Below are positions 54,751-64,000 of a stretch of 64,000 nt of DNA, in pieces (positions within the stretch are counted from its first letter, which is position 1; every line of letters begins with the position of its first letter). The stretch comes from Brachypodium distachyon (Eukaryota > Streptophyta > Magnoliopsida > Poales > Poaceae). Below the pieces are notes generated by a model. That model saw only the letters and a program-made list of their open reading frames with translations, was not told the DNA's origin and did no database searches. The translations under genes were made by a program, and so were the position numbers. The stretch is from contig NC_016133.3 in NCBI RefSeq assembly GCF_000005505.3, positions 12,896,001-12,960,000 of the forward strand. Direction: 5' to 3'.

Positions 54751-57700
54751 TTACCTAAAAATAACAAAAAAAAGGAGAATCAAACAAGAAAAAGAAGTTG
54801 ATCAGTAGCTCAATATAAAGCAATGTTTTTTGAAGTAACAATATAAAGCAATGTCATTCATACAGCTATAGATACTTGGCACTTGAGACATATATATGCA
54901 TACCTTAGAAGCGATCCTCTCGGTATGGTCTTCTTGTAGTAATGCGAATCTCGCAGGCTGAAGAGGTCGCGGCTCGCCTCCAACCCATCCCAATGGAGTT
55001 TGTCCCACCAGTCCTTCTCACAGTCCACCACAGCCGGCGACTTATCATGTGCACGACCAACGTGTATGGCCGGCAGCTGCCTCAGACTCCAGCAGCCCCT
55101 GAGCTTGATATTTTCCAGCACTGGTGCTGACATGTTGGTTTCACATATGTCCTGCAGCATGGGGAGCTCGTGGAGATGGATGTTCCGGAGACTCGGGAAC
55201 TCTATGTTGGTTGCAAGACCTCCTTCATATGTATTTCCCTGGGAAGATCTGTTTGAGCTCACCACAATATGTGATGTGGATGGTTTCCAAGCTAGCCAAG
55301 GTGCGAAAAGACCAGGGGAGTACAAAAGTGATCCTGGGGCAGGAGTGCAGGTATATATACCGTAACTTTGAAAAGGCAGCAGGTGCAGTCTCTGTCCCAT
55401 ATGTGCTAAAACTGAGACATCTGCTCCAAATGCAGTGGGCTGCAAAGAGGTGGGACGCCCAAAATGTCTCTATGCTCTTGAAGGAGTTTGTTGACAGGAA
55501 CCTATTATCAACAAGAAAGGCACTACGCAGCTTGGAGCACCACTCGATACGGCACCATCTGAGATTTGTGAACTGACTTTCATATTCAGCTTCAAGGTTA
55601 GCAGCGGTGATGGAGGAGTTGCTGTGCACATGAAAGGACTGAGCACTATCCATCAAGGAAGCCATAATTTCACGACCACTTTTTAATTCCCAATTGCAGC
55701 CTCCATTCGCAAATTCAATGTGACGCTCAAGAGGGTAGAAGCTGAGTGCGAGCTTCCATCAATCCATCTTCACCATTATCCTCTTCAACAACCTTGTCTA
55801 GTACATCCACATAGGGGGATGATGATCCTACTACTGAGAGAAGATCGGATGCATCACTAGAACTAATTCTTGTTTCCTTGGTTTCTGGAAGTTTTCTATC
55901 ACTCACGGTAGATGAGAGGTGTAAATGGAAATTATTACCGAGCACACCAAAACCTCGAAGGAACCTAGCATCTGTAGCCACAACTTGTACAAAATCCTTC
56001 TGCGAGGAATGAGATCTGTGACAGTCACCATCCATCAACCTTCCATCCCTCCCTCTGGTGTCAACAGACAACAATTTTAGCGGTGGATTTCTTGCATCAA
56101 GCCATTGCACCCTGTACAGCTTTTCACAACCAATCAGAAAGAGCCGCTGAAGTTTCTTCACTTGCATAACTTCGAGGTCGAGTGCTTCAATTGCTGTCTC
56201 AGAGAGGTCCAGCTCCTCCAGGTTAGGCAATCCCCTGAAGAATACACTCTTCAGTCGTGCACAACCTTCTAGAGAGATCTTAGAAACTTTTGGAAGTTCT
56301 TGATTATCATGAGCAGAAGGGCGCACTTTCATTTCTGGTATCTGCAGTGAACTCATCCACCTAGATGCTGGTCCAAATCCATCAAAACTGCATGACTCCA
56401 ATGATGCGGAAACGGTGTCAGGTTCAACATGTTGCAACCCATTACATCCGTCAAGAATAAGAACCTTCAGTCCACTTGCCGCTGACAGGTTTGGCAAAAC
56501 TTCCATGTCACTGTTTCCAGATAAGTCAAGAAGCTCCAGCTTTGGCATGCCCATGAATGAGTCTGGAACTACTGCCGTGAAGAAAGTAGAAGAACGAATC
56601 ATTCGGAGCCTCTGAAGATTACACAACCTTGTCAAATCAAGTGTGTTGATTCCCCAAACAGACCTTCCAGCTACTGCATCCATCAGATTTAGCTCCCTGA
56701 GTTCAATCATCAACACCATCTTCAGTGGGGATAAGATCCAGTCCCAACATGTACGACGAATGTCCAACACCCATAGCCTTTTTAGAAATGCCCATTCTGT
56801 ATCTTGCTTGTCATCTCCTTTACCCATAAACACAGCATCTTCATCTCTGCAACTGTCTATGAAAATAAACCTTAGGTTGCTGCAGCAGATAAAAGGCGGG
56901 GATGCAAAACTGAAAGTGCACAAAGAGAGTCTCAATACATGCAGGTTAATGGATTGTTCAAACAATTGTGTTGGCAGTGCTGCCGGAGGATCAGATTTTC
57001 CCAATATCAAGAAATATGATGTCGTCTCCTTGGGTATGGCCTGAATATTTTGTATCTTTACATTCTTTGATGCGATTGAAATCCATTGGCTCTTCTTTTG
57101 TTGTTGATCCAAAAACCTGTCAAACCACTTGCCATGGTTTTGTTTTGTTGGAAGATACTCCAGTCGAAACGCCCCATTAAGTCGGTCACCAATCTCCCAA
57201 GCTCTATCTCCAGATATGATCCCATCACACACCCAATAGTTAGAAGCATGGCTGTCTTGATCATAGTCATTGGAGTTGTCATGGTCATAATGCAGGAGCA
57301 ACAGATAGAGCCAACAATCGGTAATTACAGTTGGGTCGATATCATGGCTAAATTGGGCAGCCTCCCGTTGCACAAAATTTGATAGGTCCTTGTTCTTCCA
57401 AGGACGTGCAGAAAGGAAAAGATGAGCACTTTTCACTTTGTCTGTGATTGTAGGATCAAGCCGAAACCTTCCCCGGAATGTCCATAGTACTTTGTTCTTC
57501 CAATCAAGTACAGGGACACCAGATGCACCTAAATCAATCTCATGGTCACTTCCATTGTGGAAAATCATCAAACACTTACGGTCCATTAGGGTTTGAAAAA
57601 TGAGCTCCGCAATATACGGTATCTCAGATCTAGATCTTTTATCTAGCCCGTTGAAATCATCAGCCTCATCCTGTTTATCAAACAGCCATTGCCATTGGGT

Positions 57701-60700
57701 CAAGCTTTATCTCCTCTGCGATTCTCCTCTGCAGTCCTCTCCTGCTTTCCCACAATGAGCAATCCACATGGATAATTATGTCAAACTTGGATCTTACAGA
57801 CCTTACTGATTCTGCTATGGTGGCAAGAACAGCAGATGCACCAACTCCATGCCAGCCATCAAAGTAAATAATATTTTCCACACCCTGATAATAACGTTTA
57901 TTAGTATTACAATACTCAAGTATCAGATCCGCAGCTTCTTGAATGCTATCATTCGTGATCACCTGCAGCAAAATAACTCGGTTCAGTGTGGGTGATACAA
58001 ATTCCAAATGCTTGATACAGAAGCGTGTGAAACCATAAGGAAAACACTTCTATTCCTAACGGGTATTCTGTTGACAAATGTACACAATTTGGGTGATCAA
58101 ACCATGGACCAAATTAAAGGGCTGTGGTTATGTTGCCACACCCAAGATATAGCTGAACGACATCTGTTATTTTCCCATGCCATAATACCCAGTTACAAAA
58201 TATCATGCATATTTTGACTGCACAAGCTCAAGCTTTGACTAACAATTAAGCCAATAATATATGGGTTCTGTGAAGCAAAATTGATACCATAGGATTCACG
58301 TTCAGAAGTACTTTCTTACCATGCTATAGTTGTCATTTTGTAAGCATTAACAAAGTATTGTGCAAACAAATTGAGGTCAAGGCTTAAACTTGGACAATTA
58401 AATGAGCTAGTACCGTGGTACACCTACACCTGCACGTATCCATGGTAAATTATATTTAATTCATTTCCAATATGGTAGATTTTACTAGTGTATACTCACT
58501 CCAGTTTTAAAAAACATGACGTTTTGGTCAAGCTTATAATTTTTTTACAACCAATACTTTTTTTAATATTTCGATTGGATGCGTGAAAATCAAGTATAGA
58601 ATTGTCTCAAAAATACTTTCATAATATAATAGTTCTATTGAGTTTCCTGATCACTACTCCCTCCATTTCATAAAACACCTCATATAATGTTTTTCCCATT
58701 GGTTCCCTTGTATAGCTCATTTCTCATTGATTCCCGCTCCCGTCTAATAATTGTCCACACTCATTTACTCATAAATCAACTTGGTTGGCCAGACACAAGA
58801 AACGAGAGCTCATCTTAGTTAAAATGCACAGATTTATGTGAGTTGTTTTATGGAATGGAGGGAGTATAGTGTACTGAAAATTGATGATCAAAGTTACGTT
58901 TTGGAGACCGTGTCAAATGTCCAAAACATCAATTTTTGAAAGACTGGAGGGAGTATCAATTCTACCCAAGCTTCATTTCAATGTTTTGACTAAATTAGTG
59001 GCAGCAATAAGGAAAGCACTCGCAGCCATACCCATAGTGTGCCATTGATTTCTTCAATCACCGATCTCTTTAAGTAAGACAAATAACCAACAGATTACCA
59101 TTCCCACTAGCTGAACGACAACAGCTTTAGTATTCCCACTCACCGCCTACAAATTTGTTCTATGCTACAGTTATGCCCTGTTCCACATTAAACTCATTCC
59201 ACTAATTGGTACATTGAATGGGAAGGCTTGGTGCACGAACCATGCATTTCGATTCATTTTTGGTGAATGGGATGGCTCAGCCTCCACGGGCAAATATCCC
59301 TCAATTTTTTATCCCACTATCGAAGATAGAATTGTTCAGATCAAGGAACAAAACATATCATTCATCCCACATGTGTACATGCATCATTTTGTAGAGGCAA
59401 CCAAACATAATCAGTGAAACCTTGGATACAATATTGCACCGAGTTTTTCTTTTTGTGAGGAATATTGCACCAAGTTCATACCTTGAAAAGGTATAACTTT
59501 AGTGCATCTACATTTTAAAATATATTTAGCTCTATACACAATAGTTGCACAAAACCTACAAGGCCCCATGTTAGTTGGCAGATGGAAAAAAAGAGCTAGA
59601 AATGTTTCTATGGAAGTGGAAGCCAGAATTATCTTAATCCAATGGACTCTCCAGTAAGACTATATGGTCTACAATTTCTGTAATACAAGGATAAACTAAA
59701 TGCAAATAGTTAAGTGACTGAAAATTATGTTTGGATTAAAAATTAAATAAATTTTGGGGAAAGTGTATTTGAATATATAAGAACCGAAAATTATGTTTGC
59801 ACTAAGAATTAAATAAATTTTGGGCTCCGTTTAAGAATAAGAAATACAAAAATCAGATATATGAAATTATTCAAAGCATGCGTAAACTATGTGCTGGGTA
59901 ATATAATGTTCTTTACATGTTGCAAACCATGGGCATTCAACTAGTAAAAGGTTTCTTTTATACTTGTGAAAAAAGTATTGACCAATTTGGCATGCCTATT
60001 CACATTTTCTGCTAGCACGAAATTTAACCAATCAAGCATAGCTGGTTGAGGTAGCTTTGGAACTAAGGTCTACATAACTACAATGACCACCTGATAAGTG
60101 CAATATAACCCTATTATAGCACATCGACTTGTTGGTAATCATGGAAGCAATTGAAGTAAACAACATTGACGAAATAGACTCTTTTATCCTCAAAGGATGC
60201 TAGATTCATGGCTCCTCGAAGGGTGCTGGTGAGATACAGAGTCGTACCCTATGAATCATGGCGAATCTCTTCAGAGAAGACCAGAAAGTAGCAGCGATGG
60301 CAGTAGTAGGATTATCTCGTCTGTTTCCTGCACAACATAATATGTCAATACTTCTTTGACAATGTAACATCATCAGTTCATCACATACGTAAATCTATTG
60401 GCAGGACACACTAAGAAACAAACAATGTACTCTCTGAACTAAATACACTGAAACATGCAGTACCTTGTCTTCAAAGAAGACCAGCTACCAGCACAGACGA
60501 CAGCAAGTCTAAGTGTTAACCCATGATCAGCAATAAGTCGAACAGGTTCCTGGACAGCACGGCATTTCTGTCAGTTATCCGACATTGTGAAACCAACAAG
60601 TACCTTCTATCCGATTTTGACAGCATATGCAGATCGAACAAAATGAAATGTTTGCAGTACCTCGGTAATTAGCAGGTGGAAGCAGGCAGGGATGATTCCC

Positions 60701-61122
60701 AGGAGCCTTGCCGATATGAAACGCTCAGGCTCAGCTATACATGGGTAGGTCTTCAAATGAAATTGATATCCATGTTTCTGAAGGGCGAAGGCTTAAAGAA
60801 GTTGCTGCCTCTACGCTTTTGTCATTGGTTTGCCATGTTGCTTCGCTTTTCTTCCCTTTCCTTTGCCTAGAGCCAAGCAGGAATCACATACTTTGCTTGT
60901 GTCTCCAGGCAACATTAGCGGGAACAAATGTCATATTTACTGATTCCGGAGGCAAATATTGAAAGATTCGTAAAGAAAAAGTGTGGAATTAAAGGGCACA
61001 AGGCTAGCTGTTGGGAATAAATAACATCTTTACCTCACCGGCGTACACTTATCTCGGCGTGCTTCCTCGTTAACCAGTTCTGCCACGAGAAGCTCTGGAT
61101 TCAGCACCGACAGGGCTTCCAT
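54751..61122 (-). pseudogene. NLR-like STAND NTPase with LRRs (degenerate P-loop), frameshifted
   Basis: The main exon is 57962-54904. The last intron (54903-54755) splits the final Arg codon before TAA (54753-54751). Near its start, YFDGWHGVGASAVLATIAE replaces the GxGGxGKTT P-loop, followed by IIHVDCSLWESRRGLQRRI, IFHNGSDHEIDL and VLWTFRGRFRLDP. This degenerate NB-ARC-like module is one I remember from a grass protein group. LRRs follow, ending in the characteristic DWWDKLHWDG...YYKKTIPRGSLLR. Three frameshifts break the exon, near 57690, 55740 and 55240. Proposed upstream exons keeping the frame open are 61122-61075, 60777-60661, 60549-60464 and 60320-60248. Possible immune-receptor relative without ATPase activity. 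The frameshifts indicate a pseudogene unless they are assembly errors. Confidence 0.75.
58493..58955. mobile_element. MITE interrupted by a nested MITE
   Basis: Outer ends: TACTCACTCCAGTTTTAAAA with ATGACGTTTTGGTCAA on the left, and TTGACA/GTTTTGG-type complement ending AGACTGGAGGGAGTA on the right. Inserted in it, 58655-58867 has its own ends TACTCCCTCCATTTCATAAA and TTTTATGGAATGGAGGGAGTA. Both lie in the first large intron of the NLR-like gene. Confidence 0.7.
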
Positions 61123-61128
61123 TTACAT
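61123..61128 (-). promoter_or_regulatory. Start-stop uORF (ATGTAA) directly before the proposed NLR-like ATG
   Basis: On the minus strand the leader exon 61194-61075 reads GACGATGTAAATGGAAGCC. ATG-TAA is a minimal upstream ORF, and the next codon-sized word is the proposed main ATG (61122-61120). Start-stop elements are known to stall ribosomes in plants. Relevance depends on the leader exon being real. Confidence 0.35.
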
Positions 61129-61221
61129 CGTCGCCTTGATGAACACTAAAGCAGCAAGAAGTGACGACACCGAGAAGGAAGAATCCAACCAAATCTGCAG
61201 CAACAATTCTCGAACAAATAA

Positions 61222-61351
61222 TACTCCCTCCGTCCAAGAAAAGATGTCTCAAGTTTGACCAAATTTAAATGCAACTGTACACTGAACCATGTCTAGATAC
61301 GTTCAAATTTTGACAAACTTCAGACATTTTTTTTGTTGGACGGAGGGAGTA
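61222..61351. mobile_element. Stowaway-type MITE
   Basis: TACTCCCTCCGTCCAAGAAA left and TTTGTTGGACGGAGGGAGTA right, with CTGAACCATGTCTAGATACG inside. It lies in the proposed first intron of the NLR-like gene. Confidence 0.8.
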
Positions 61352-61409
61352 AATAAATCTGCACTAATAACAAGCAAAATCGACAAAAGGAAGAAGAAGA
61401 ACGACCTAC

Positions 61410-61650
61410 CGGGAGATGCAATTTTCAGGCCGAGCGGCCCTACTTGATGACCTTGGGTTGTCCGTACACTGCCGGACGGAAGCCGATCGAGGGGATTTGA
61501 CTTTGCCAGCGGCATCGGATCATCCGGCGCCGTTGAAGGGGACGATGGGGAGCTTCATGCGAGTGAGGGTACCCGCCGGCGGGAACGCGGGGCGGCGCTG
61601 AGGAGGGATGGAGGGACGCCGCCGGAGGGAGGGCGGGGCGGCGCTGACAA
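61410..61650 (-). other. GC-rich first leader exon / promoter of the NLR-like gene
   Basis: A GC-rich island ending on the minus strand in a consensus donor (TCTCCCG/GTAGGT, exon end 61410). The next exon starts after TTGCTGCAG at 61194. It fits a 5' UTR exon with the transcription start near 61640. Confidence 0.4.
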
Positions 61651-61805
61651 CTAAACCTTTTTTTTTAAGGACAACTAAACTTTCTTTTTGGAAGGAATTT
61701 TTTTTTTTGGAAGGAGGACAACTAAACTTTACTTCGCTCAAAAAATAAAAGACAGCAAGTGAGGCATACGGGCTGGAAAACTGTTTGGTTATTTTGGAAA
61801 AATGT

Positions 61806-61890
61806 TACTCCCTCAGTCCCAAAATAAGTGTCATGAATTTATATAAAATCTTATACAAATCCAGACAGTTATTTTGGGACGGAGGAAGTA
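61806..61890. mobile_element. Short Stowaway-type MITE (85 bp)
   Basis: TACTCCCTCAGTCCCAAAAT left and ATTTTGGGACGGAGGAAGTA right, nearly perfectly inverted. Confidence 0.8.
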
Positions 61891-62840
61891 AAAGTTATGT
61901 ACTCTGTATTATAAATAACTCAGAACTTTAACAATAACACCTCTCTAATGTCTCTCTATTCATAATTCTCGACATGGTATTCAGCTTTTGAGGCACACAT
62001 AATGCCAAGCCAAGAACATATCCGGTGCACCGTGATCCTCGTGGTGCACCCATGCAGCCAAGGTTGTAAACATCCACTTAATACTCGTAAAAAATATATG
62101 AAAATAAATTGAATACATAGGCACAACATTTACCTACCAGAATAAAATGGAGTTAGGAATGATCCCCGATTTCCACAAAAACAAAAACATTTATTTACCG
62201 CGTCACAAAATATCATCTCAAAACTCAACAGGTAGCTTGATGGCAAACCCCAAAAAAGGGACAGAAAATGTTACATCCCAACATATTATATTTGTTGTGC
62301 CTATGCAAAGGAAAGTTTGAAAAGATAGGAAAATGAGTGGCGATTGGAAATATATGGCAAGTAATGCAGCATCATAAGAAAGCCACTGACCACGTCGGGT
62401 CCTCTAGGATCTGTTTGGTTGCTTGTCGGAACGGAACGAACCACCCTTTTGAGGAATATGACCAAAATTACGAATCCACGGGCTCCATGAAATAGACTAT
62501 AATAGTCAATCCAGTACGGGGTAGAGCCTGGAGACTATAAATCCGTCCGTCGTCACCTCCACTGTCAAGACGTCGTCGCTAAGGATGCACAAAACCTTTT
62601 AAGAATGTACTAAATCACTATGCCAGATGTTGATCCGTGATTCCACTCACTTCTTGATGCCAAATTGACAATCACAGGCAAGGAAACCAATGGAGATTGA
62701 AACTATGGCGGCTAGAGTTCCTCCGCCTCTCCTTCCGTGCGGCCACAGAGATCTGTTATATGTTGTTGTTATGCTTAATTGAGCGAATACGCAGCTAAAC
62801 TCACCGGTTACTCTGCTCGCTCCGAAACCAAACATATCCC
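61891..62840. other. Intergenic, no gene seen
   Basis: Low-complexity A/T-rich DNA with no frame or repeat I can support. Confidence 0.4.
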
Positions 62841-63182
62841 TAAGGGCATCTCCAAGAGAATCCCCCAAATCCTCTCCATCTGTCCAAATTTGTCCATATA
62901 AGGGTTCATGAGCAAAATACACAACCTAATGGAAACCCCCATTTGTCCAAAAGTGGTCCACACCCCCCCATTTCTTTCCCAAATTTGGGGAGAGTATGGG
63001 AAGTCCCTATTTATGCAAAACTCATTCAAATCTTGTCCACTTGTCTTCTTGGCCCACATGTCAAAGACTCATGAAGAGATAAATGGGATATTACCATTGG
63101 ACAACTTGATATTTTGGCCACCCTCATTTGTCCAAAGACCCCTCAAATGGACAAAAGGGGCTCACCATTAGAGATGCCCTAA
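62841..63182. mobile_element. Tourist (PIF/Harbinger)-type MITE with TAA target duplication
   Basis: GGGCATCTCCAAGAGAA at the left faces TTAGAGATGCCC at the right, each bordered by TAA (62841-62843 and 63180-63182). The interior has paired TTTGTCC/GGACAAA words. The TIR and 3-bp TAA target fit Tourist elements. Confidence 0.8.
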
Positions 63183-63479
63183 GGGACCGTGACAGTTGGG
63201 CTTGGCGGTTGGGCTCAGTTGCCCTGGCCAACTGATTGGTGCCCATAGATAGCCCAAACTTTGCTGGTATTTTTTTTTCATTTTTCAATTAATTTAGTCG
63301 CTGTTTTTTTAATATGTGAATACTAGTCGCCTTAGGATGAGTATGGCATTGAATTATGATAATCAAGCTTTGGGATAATGAGGAGACGTTAGGGAGAAAA
63401 GAACGATGGGGAAAAGATAGAGCGTGTTGCAGTCTGCGACTTGAATAGGCCTGGACGAAAAGATTGAAGTTCGACAATC

Positions 63480-63862
63480 TTATTGAACACTCGCTAATTT
63501 CGTTTGTTAAGTACTCGGTTCGTTAACTAAAGAACCAAACCAAACTTTTTTTTCAGATCGTTAAGCTTAACGATCTTAACGAGCAAGCTCGGCGAGCGCT
63601 CGTTAAGCTCGTTAGCGAGCTCATCTCGTACCTCACTTGGCTACTGGAACTTATTTCGCTGCTGAAACGGTGATGCTATTTCTTTTTTGTTGTGTTATTT
63701 CCAATCTTAATCTTTATAGCCCATTCAGCTTTTGATATATTTTATTTGCTATCAAAATTTATGCCAAGCAAATAACGATCTTAACGAACCGAGCACGCTC
63801 GTTAACGATAACGATCTTAACGAACTGAGCTCTTAACGAACCGAGAACGCTCGTTAGCCAGC
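63480..63862. repeat. Inverted AACGATCTTAACGA / GCTCGTTAA repeat cluster
   Basis: The words AACGATCTTAACGA (three copies, 63569, 63774 and 63807 regions), CTCGTTA and AACGAGC occur in both orientations, making several short hairpins such as GTTAAGCTTAAC and GAGCGCTC. This looks like the subterminal region of a DNA transposon that continues beyond the window, or an old foldback element. Confidence 0.5.
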
Positions 63863-64000
63863 CCAGACTTGAAACTGGTGATGGTTTGAGAGACGTGGAA
63901 CGGTGGTATTTTTGGAGTAAATATGAAGCAAATCGAAGGGTGCTTTTTCTCGATGCAAAGGCCCAAAGTTTTTCTCCTTTTCGAAGACAAAGAAGAGAGC

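Noticed and set aside
1..64000. LTR retrotransposons
   Set aside because: No paired long terminal repeats, primer-binding site or gag-pol frame seen by eye in this window.

Overview
This is plant nuclear DNA from a grass, most likely a pooid such as Brachypodium or a Triticeae relative. The genes are GT-AG spliced, promoters and first exons are GC-rich, and small Stowaway/Tourist-type MITEs are everywhere. The gene set (a CCCH zinc-finger protein of the rice C3H55 type, tryptophan synthase beta, an HD-Zip IV factor and a tandem FIE1/FIE2 pair) matches what I remember of the distal short arm of rice chromosome 8. That synteny is from memory and was not checked.

Layout. 1-2000: CACTA-like subterminal DNA with two snRNA-promoter-like cassettes, each followed by a hairpin, then a ~69-bp tandem array. 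2036-2515: small intronless gene, possibly a MADS type I relic. 4.2-11 kb: CCCH zinc-finger gene (+). 11.6-16.1 kb: a MULE-type TIR element with a perfect 9-bp target duplication, a retroposon tail, a 77-bp tandem duplication and an old ~1.1-kb tandem duplication seeded with MITEs. 16.6-19.7 kb: plastid tryptophan synthase beta (+). 21.4-25.6 kb: HD-Zip IV/START transcription factor (-). 26.65-28.3 kb: a 192-bp higher-order satellite. 29.85-30.6 kb: a Pack-MULE-like element. 31.79-34.85 kb: a 5'-truncated, decayed LINE (-) with a 15-bp target duplication. 36.6-46.8 kb: two tandem copies of the Polycomb WD40 gene FIE (+). 49-51.7 kb: a DUF604 (GT31/fringe-like) glycosyltransferase (+). 54.75-61.1 kb: an NLR-like STAND NTPase/LRR gene (-) with three frameshifts, probably a pseudogene. 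The right end holds MITEs and an inverted AACGA/CTCGTT repeat cluster.

The genes are independent housekeeping or regulatory loci, except the FIE pair. Both FIE copies encode the ESC/EED subunit of PRC2, and shared intron sequence shows they arose by tandem duplication, perhaps homogenised by gene conversion. HD-Zip IV factors of this clade act in epidermis and aleurone, and FIE1-type genes are known as endosperm-imprinted in rice and maize, but nothing here shows a direct link between the two.

The least explained structures are the snRNA-like promoter plus hairpin cassettes (420-850), the 192-bp (64-codon) satellite that stays open as a reading frame, the FIE1-like gene with no ATG in its first recognisable exon, and the start-stop uORF abutting the proposed NLR-like start codon. 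Exon boundaries were worked out by hand from splice consensus and reading frame.
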